Source of the DNA: JAXMCI01 sp046349435
Lineage (GTDB): Bacteria > Pseudomonadota > Alphaproteobacteria > Dongiales > Dongiaceae
Direction: 5' to 3'
DNA length: 60,752 nt
Assembly: GCA_046349435.1 (NCBI GenBank)
Contig: JAXMCI010000046.1
Span: forward strand, 1 to 60,752
This document shows, one piece after another, positions 56,010 through 60,752 of the stretch. Within the stretch, counting starts at the first letter, position 1. Every line of letters starts with the position of its first letter. The position numbers were made by a program, and so were the translations under genes. The notes under the pieces are model-generated. The model saw nothing but the letters and a program-made list of their open reading frames with translations, had not been told where the DNA came from and did not search any database.

Positions 56010-56799
56010 CCGGCTACTTCGCCCGACGCGGCGAGCCGCGCCGGCCTGGCGCCGGCGCCGCGCCCCGCCGCGGCGACGCGCCGCAGCCGCTCGAGCAGGA
56101 GACGATCTGCGAGGTCGAGCCCCCGCCCACCGCGGCAGCGCCGCAGCACGCGCCCGCCCGCCGATCGCGCCGGAGCCGGCGACCCGGCGGTTCCGCCCGA
56201 GGCGCGAGGCGGAGCGCGCGCGCCTGCTCCGCCACCGCGGCGTCGCCCGCCGCGCCGGCGAACCGTCCGGCGCCGAATCCGTCGCCCAGCCGTTCGCCGG
56301 GCCGTTCGCCGTTCGCCGGGCCGGGCGAGGACCGGGCGCCCGTCGCTTCGCCGCCTGCGGCGCCGCCGGCATGCGGACGCTCGACATCCCTGCCCTGCCC
56401 ATCGGACCCGAGACCGCCCCGGCCGCGGCCGCCCCGGACGTCGCGCTGCGGCGCGAGATGGCGGCGGAGCATCCGGCCGCACCCGAGCCGGCGCGGCGCC
56501 CGACGCCGGCCCTCGACCTGCCGCAGCTGCTGGCGGCGATCGCGGCCGAGCCGACTGCACCGGCGATGCCGGCCCGACCGGCGGCCCGCCCTTACGCCGC
56601 GCGTCCCGGCGCGGAGCGCGCGACGCGTCCGGCCGAGCCGCCGCCGGCCGCGCCGGCGGCCGGCCCGCGCATCACCATCGGCAGCATCCAGCTGCGGGTG
56701 ATGCCGCCGCCGCCCGCGCCCGCCCCGGCGCCCCGCCCGGCCGCGCCCGAGCGGCCGGAGCGCTTCGCGCCGCACCGCCACTATCTCGGCTCGGGCTAG
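56006..56799 (+). CDS. Proline/alanine-rich eCIS-locus protein, frame probably broken as sequenced
   Basis: Starts at the ATGA overlap (MTGYFARRGEP). The natural-looking sequence then appears to move between frames: EQETICEVEPPPTAAAPQHA in the starting frame, and PPIAPEPATRRFRPRREAER through to MRTLDIPALPIGPETA and the stop at 56,797-56,799 in another. The downstream gene begins 4 bp after that stop, supporting this end point. The C-terminus is Pro/Ala-rich with ITIGSIQLRVMPPPP. Reading of the first third is uncertain; small length errors like those in the TPR genes are suspected. Function unknown. Confidence 0.5.
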
Positions 56800-56802
56800 G
56801 CG

Positions 56803-57933
56803 ATGGCGCTGCTCGACAGCCAGGAGGCGATCGGCGCGGTCAGCGAGCTGCTGCGCAGCCGCATCTCGGCCCGGCTCAACAGCCTCAACGTGCTGGTCGG
56901 CCGGCCGGAGGGCGCGGTCGCCGGCAACGGCCGCAAGCTGAACCTGTTCCTCTATCGCATCGGCTTCGACCCGCAGCTGCGCAACGAGCCGATCGAGCGC
57001 GGCCAGGAGCCGCCGCTCTGGGTCGTGCTGCACTACCTGCTGACCGCCTTCGACGACGCCAAGGAGAGCGACTCGGTCGATGCCCACCGGCTGCTCGGGC
57101 GCGGCATGGCGGCGCTGCAGGAGATGAACTTCATCCGGCCGCAGGTGCAGGCGCTGGCGCGCAACCCCGAGCCGCTGAAGATCACCTTCGACGAGGCGGA
57201 CGTCGAGCTGCTCTCCAAGCTGATGCAGGGCAGCGACGAGAAGTACCGCGTCTCGGCCGCCTTCCAGGTGCGGCCGGTGATGATCGCGCCGGACAATCCC
57301 GCCAGCTACGCGCCGCTGGTCAAGTCGGTCGGCCCGCCGGCCAGCCCCGGCGTCGAGGTGCTGCCCAATCTCGGGCCGCGGCTGCTGTCGCTCTCGCCCG
57401 AGCGCTTCACCGCGCCGGCGACGCTGACCCTGACCGGGCTCGATCTCGGCGGCATCGACCAGCTGACCTTCGGGCCGCTGACGCTGCCGCCGACCGTGGC
57501 GCCCGACGGCACCGTCACCGCCACCCTGCCGGGTGCCGCCGCGCTGTCGGCCGGCGCCTATCCGGTCGCCGTGTCGCGGCTGCTGGCGAGCGGCCATCGG
57601 CTGGGCAGCGATCCGCTGCTCGCCCACCTGCTGCCGAAGCTGCTGACCGCCACGCCAGGCGGGCTCTTGCCCGTCTCCGCCGCCGACCCGCGGCTGCACG
57701 GTCCGCTGTCGCTGACCGGCGAGCGGCTCGGCGGTCCGGACGACTCGATCTTCGTCGCCTTCTATGGCGGCGGCGCGCTGCGGCTGGCGCTGGAGGCGGT
57801 CGGCACGGCGACGCAGACCGGCCTCGCCGTGACCGTGCCGCCGGCCAAGGCGCTCGCCCCGGGCCCCTACCTGATCCTGCTGCGCGTCAATGGCGAGCAG
57901 GCCGACGACGCGCCGACGGTGAGCTGGACATGA
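56803..57933 (+). CDS. Pvc16/Afp16-like eCIS cap protein (DUF4255)
   Basis: A 376-residue protein. The N-terminal 190 residues match the DUF4255/Pvc16 family: AIGAVSELLRSRISARLNSLNVLVGRP, LNLFLYRIGFDPQLRNEP and WVVLHYLLTAFDD. This domain caps the end of the tail and sets sheath/tube length. The C-terminal half consists of two immunoglobulin-like (IPT/TIG) repeats (LLSLSPERFTAPATLTLTGLDL; LHGPLSLTGERLGGPDDS), a common extension. It overlaps the AAA+ gene by ATGA. Confidence 0.92.
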   Translation: MALLDSQEAIGAVSELLRSRISARLNSLNVLVGRPEGAVAGNGRKLNLFLYRIGFDPQLRNEPIERGQEPPLWVVLHYLLTAFDDAKESDSVDAHRLLGRGMAALQEMNFIRPQVQALARNPEPLKITFDEADVELLSKLMQGSDEKYRVSAAFQVRPVMIAPDNPASYAPLVKSVGPPASPGVEVLPNLGPRLLSLSPERFTAPATLTLTGLDLGGIDQLTFGPLTLPPTVAPDGTVTATLPGAAALSAGAYPVAVSRLLASGHRLGSDPLLAHLLPKLLTATPGGLLPVSAADPRLHGPLSLTGERLGGPDDSIFVAFYGGGALRLALEAVGTATQTGLAVTVPPAKALAPGPYLILLRVNGEQADDAPTVSWT

Positions 57934-60020
57934 GCGCGATCGGCACCGCCGCGCAGCCCGTGCTGCTCAATCCCGACCTCGCGGTCGGCGATCCGGCCGC
58001 CGGCTGGTGGCTGGCCCAGGTGACGCTGCGGCTGCGCCGCGAGGTCGCCTGGTGCTGGCATCTGCGCGGCGAGGGCCGGCCCGCCGACGACGGCGTGCTG
58101 CCGCCCTTCAGCGACGCCGCGCTCGACAGCCTCGACCTCGCGCGCCACGCCGCCGCGAAGCGCCGCTTCTTCGCCGGCGACGTCGCCGCCCGCTATCTCG
58201 GCGAGCGGCTCGAGCAGCTCGGCCCGGCGCCGCCGGAGGGGCCCGGCTGGAGCGCGCTGGCGCGGCGCGCCGGGCTCGACCCGGCGGCCGAGCTGGTGCT
58301 CGCGCTGGCGCTGGCCTGGCGGCTCGACGCGGCGCTCGGCCCGGTGCTGGCCTGCTGCCAGAACGATGCGACGCGGCCCTGGCCGACGCTCGCCCTGGCG
58401 CAGCGCCTGTGGGACGCGCCGCGTGCCGTCGCCGCCTGCGCCGACCCCGGCCATCCCGTGCAGCGCTTCGCCCTGCTCGGCCGTGCCGGCCTCGCCGACT
58501 GGCTGCAGCCGCTCGACATGCCGGCGGCGCTGGCCCGCGGCATCGCCGAGCCCGAGGCGCCGTCGCCCGCGCTGCAGCCGGTCGCCGCCGACGGCCGCGC
58601 CCTGCCCGCCTCCGCCGCCGGCCTGGCGGCCCGCCTGGCGCCGACCCCGGACGCGCTGCAGCTGGTGCCGCTGATCGGCGAGCGCGGCGCCGACCATGCC
58701 GGCTGGGCGGCGGCGCTCTCGGCCGCGCTCGGCCGCCGCCTGGTGCGGCTCGCCCCCGGCGTCCCGGCCGCCGGGCCCGAGCTCGCCGGCCTGCTGGCGC
58801 TCTGCTGGCTGCGCGAGCTCGACCTGCTGCTGCCGCCGCCACCGGCCGAGGCGCACGCCCACGAGCCCTGGCATGCCGGCCTGCTCGGCGTGCCCGTGCG
58901 CTGCTACCTGCCGGCCGGCGATGGAGGCGTCTCCGCCCTGCCCGCCGGGCACGCGACGCCCGCCTTCGCCCTGCCGCGGCTCGGCTACGCCGAGCGGCGC
59001 GACCTGCTCGAGGCGGCGCTCGGCACGCGCGCCCCGGCCGTGGCGCCGGCGATCCGCGAGACGGCGCGCGCCTTCCGGCTCGGCGAGCTGGCGCTGCGGC
59101 GCGTCGCCGAGGCGCTCGCCGCGCGGCCCGGGCCGATCGGCGCCGAGGCGCTGCGCGCGCTCTGCCGCGCCGAGGCCGGCGGGGTGATGGGCGGGCTGGC
59201 CCAGGCGGTCGAGCCGCGCTTCACGCTCGACGAGCTGGTGCTGCCGCCGCGCTCGGCCCGCCAGCTGCAGGAGATCGTCCGCGCCATGCGTGCGCTCGCC
59301 CGCGTCCACCACGACTGGGGCACGGCGCGCGCCTGGAACGAGAGCGGCCTCTCCGTGCTGTTCGCCGGCGCGTCGGGCACCGGCAAGACGATGGCCGCCG
59401 AGGGGCTCGCCTCGGCGCTCGACCTGCCGCTCTACCGCATCGACCTGTCGCAGGTGGTGAACAAGTACATCGGCGAGACCGAGAAGAACCTGGCGCGGAT
59501 CTTCGACGCCGCCGAGGCGGCCGACACCATCCTGTTCTTCGACGAGGCCGACGCGCTGTTCGGCAAGCGCACCGAGGTCAAGGACGCGCACGACCGCTTC
59601 GCCAACATCGAGGTCAGCTACCTGCTCGAGCGGATGGAGCGCTTCAAGGGGCTGGCGGTGCTCGCCACCAACCGGCGCAAGGACCTCGACGACGCCTTCC
59701 TGCGGCGGCTGCGCTACATCGTCGACTTCCCGCTGCCCGGCCCGGCCGAGCGCGAGCGGATCTGGCGCCAGTGCTTCCCCGCCGCGGTCGACGTCGAGGG
59801 CGTCGACTTCGCCTTCCTCGCCGGCCGCTTCGAGCTGGCCGGCGGCAACATCCGCTCCGCCGCCTTCAATGCCTGCCTGCAATCGGCCGCCGATGGCGGC
59901 GACGCGCGGATCACCATGCCGGCCGTGCTGACCGCCATCCGCCGCGAGCTCGGCAAGCTCGACCGGCTGGCCGAGCCCGAGCAGTTCGGCGCCTATGCCG
60001 CGCTGCTGGAGGAGGCGTGA
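57930..60020 (+). CDS. eCIS AAA+ ATPase (Afp15/Pvc15-like)
   Basis: A 696-residue ATPase. The first 430 residues are an Ala/Leu-rich eCIS-specific region. The AAA+ core has LFAGASGTGKTMAAE (Walker A 480-487), RIDLSQVVNKYIGETEKNL, ILFFDEADALFGKR (Walker B, Asp538) and LLERMERFKGLAVLATNRRKDLDDAFLRRL, with the sensor and arginine finger. Such ATPases are universal in eCIS loci and are thought to assist assembly or cargo loading. ATG overlaps the previous stop and its TGA overlaps the next ATG. Confidence 0.95.
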   Translation: MSAIGTAAQPVLLNPDLAVGDPAAGWWLAQVTLRLRREVAWCWHLRGEGRPADDGVLPPFSDAALDSLDLARHAAAKRRFFAGDVAARYLGERLEQLGPAPPEGPGWSALARRAGLDPAAELVLALALAWRLDAALGPVLACCQNDATRPWPTLALAQRLWDAPRAVAACADPGHPVQRFALLGRAGLADWLQPLDMPAALARGIAEPEAPSPALQPVAADGRALPASAAGLAARLAPTPDALQLVPLIGERGADHAGWAAALSAALGRRLVRLAPGVPAAGPELAGLLALCWLRELDLLLPPPPAEAHAHEPWHAGLLGVPVRCYLPAGDGGVSALPAGHATPAFALPRLGYAERRDLLEAALGTRAPAVAPAIRETARAFRLGELALRRVAEALAARPGPIGAEALRALCRAEAGGVMGGLAQAVEPRFTLDELVLPPRSARQLQEIVRAMRALARVHHDWGTARAWNESGLSVLFAGASGTGKTMAAEGLASALDLPLYRIDLSQVVNKYIGETEKNLARIFDAAEAADTILFFDEADALFGKRTEVKDAHDRFANIEVSYLLERMERFKGLAVLATNRRKDLDDAFLRRLRYIVDFPLPGPAERERIWRQCFPAAVDVEGVDFAFLAGRFELAGGNIRSAAFNACLQSAADGGDARITMPAVLTAIRRELGKLDRLAEPEQFGAYAALLEEA

Positions 60021-60298
60021 TGGACGTCGAGATCGGCGAGATGACGGTCCAGCTCGGCCTCCGCGACCAGCATGCCGGCGAGCAGGTCGGCCGCGAGCTG
60101 CGGCGGCTGATCGTCGAGCGGCTGGCCGGGCTGCGCCACGACCCCGACGCGAGCGGCACGCTCGACATCGGCGCGGTCGATCTCGGCACGCTGGCGATGC
60201 CGGCTTCGCGCGACCCGGCGGCGATCGCCGGCCTCATCGCCGACCGGCTCGCCGGCTGGCTGCAGGACGCGCTGGCCCGCCCCGAGGAGCCGCGCTGA
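60020..60298 (+). CDS. Small eCIS-locus protein, function unknown
   Basis: A 92-residue protein starting at a TGATG junction with the AAA+ gene and ending at another TGATG junction with the next gene, so it is tightly coupled. It is acidic and amphipathic: MTVQLGLRDQHAGEQVGREL, then LDIGAVDLGTLAMPASRDPAAI and IADRLAGWLQDAL. No signal or membrane segment. I do not recognise a named family. Confidence 0.75.
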   Translation: MDVEIGEMTVQLGLRDQHAGEQVGRELRRLIVERLAGLRHDPDASGTLDIGAVDLGTLAMPASRDPAAIAGLIADRLAGWLQDALARPEEPR

Positions 60299-60752
60299 TG
60301 GGCATGCTGCGCGGCGCGCTGGTCGAGTACAGCGGGATGTTCCTCGGACCGATCCCGAACATCGTGTTGTTCCAGTTCAACCCGGAGCAGCTCGCCCGCA
60401 CCATCGCCATCCCGGCGCGGCCGACCGAGGGCGGCGGCGGCGCCGCCCAGCGGCCGCAACGCGAGGCCAGCGCCGCCGCCGCGCCGCCGACCGAGACCTT
60501 CACCGTGACCGCGCGCTTCTCCGCCGCCGACGATCTCGGCCAGGGCGGCGCGGTGTCGGCGATCCCGCGGCTGTTCGGCGTCGGGCCGCAGCTCGCCGCG
60601 CTGGAGAAGATGGTCTACCCGCCCAAGACGCCGGGCGGGATCATCGGCGCGGCGGTCGACGCGGTCGCGTCGGCGCTCGGCGGCGGGTCGGCCGAGCCGG
60701 CGACGCGGCCGGTGCCGCGCGAGCAGCTGCCCAAGATCCTCTTCATCTGGGG
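60298..60752 (+). CDS. CIS tube/LysM-type hub protein (Afp7-like), cut by the window end
   Basis: The frame opens at 60298 (MGMLRGALVEYSGMFLGPIPNIVLFQFNPEQLARTI) and stays open to the last base, about 151 residues. The pattern of a FQFNPEQL entry, a Pro/Ala/Gly-rich stretch, PPTETFTVTARFSA, LEKMVYPP and ILFIWG at the end matches the N-terminal CIS-tube domain of eCIS proteins that join the tube to the baseplate hub, often followed by LysM. The 3' part lies beyond the window. Confidence 0.8.
   Translation, partial: MGMLRGALVEYSGMFLGPIPNIVLFQFNPEQLARTIAIPARPTEGGGGAAQRPQREASAAAAPPTETFTVTARFSAADDLGQGGAVSAIPRLFGVGPQLAALEKMVYPPKTPGGIIGAAVDAVASALGGGSAEPATRPVPREQLPKILFIW

Noticed and set aside
57867..59882. 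671-codon minus-strand open frame opposite the AAA+ ATPase gene
   Set aside because: Antisense shadow; the plus strand has Walker motifs and coupled junctions at both ends.
52404..60752. Prophage or type VI secretion system
   Set aside because: No integrase, terminase, portal or capsid gene and no TssJLM membrane complex. The Pvc16-like cap, eCIS AAA+ ATPase and CIS-tube protein point to an eCIS, although the locus is incomplete in this window.

Overview
The window is about 60.7 kb of very GC-rich DNA and looks like a chromosomal segment of an alphaproteobacterium. The evidence is the codon use, the dispersed intergenic palindrome around 42.2-42.3 kb of a type common in alphaproteobacterial genomes, and the gene content. 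Genus cannot be assigned from the sequence; a Rhodospirillales-like host is only a guess. No rRNA, tRNA, integrase, transposase or CRISPR array was seen.

Region 1 (0-24 kb) is the most unusual part. A minus-strand cluster reads: tetratricopeptide (TPR) glycosyltransferases (GT9-like, then an O-GlcNAc-transferase/SPINDLY-like GT41), a giant collagen-like protein, a Tat-exported HExGH metallopeptidase, a GT2/procollagen-galactosyltransferase-like/GT25/SGNH fusion, a paralogous glycosyltransferase and a methyltransferase. The collagen-like protein has an N-terminal DUF4347 domain, a beta-rich passenger, about 5.5 kb of Gly-X-Thr triplets and a C-terminal type I secretion signal. Divergently transcribed are a type I secretion ABC transporter and its HlyD-family adaptor. 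My reading is a glycosylated, type I-secreted bacterial collagen with its own sugar-modifying enzymes. The collagen repeat and the TPR genes carry many small frame breaks. All those examined can be repaired by adding one or two bases, so they may be assembly errors, but decay cannot be excluded.

Region 2 (24-29 kb) holds a DMT-family transporter, a tandem-domain universal stress protein, a hybrid histidine kinase and a LysR regulator. A TTGA-N6-TCAA (FNR/FixK-type) box lies between the stress protein and the kinase.

Region 3 (29-44 kb) is a probable minus-strand catabolic operon: aldose 1-epimerase, FAD oxidoreductase, SDR, GMC oxidoreductase, two spermidine/putrescine-type binding proteins, PotA-like ATPase, a single-chain PotB-PotC-like permease and a class III aminotransferase. 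An IclR regulator diverges from it across an AT-rich palindrome, followed by a second GMC oxidoreductase. The substrate is unknown.

Region 4 (44-51 kb) is a minus-strand group: cyclase-family hydrolase, CocE/NonD hydrolase, quinone-type alcohol dehydrogenase, beta-CASP metallo-beta-lactamase RNase and a second universal stress protein.

Region 5 (51-60.7 kb) is the first part of an extracellular contractile injection system (eCIS). A sigma-54 activator is followed by three similar half-sites, a well-formed -24/-12 promoter and then a winged-helix-like small protein, sheath, tube, zinc-ribbon protein, proline-rich protein, Pvc16-like cap protein, AAA+ ATPase, small protein and the start of a CIS tube/LysM-type protein cut by the window edge.

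All family assignments come from reading translated sequence and remembered family motifs; no database search was run.
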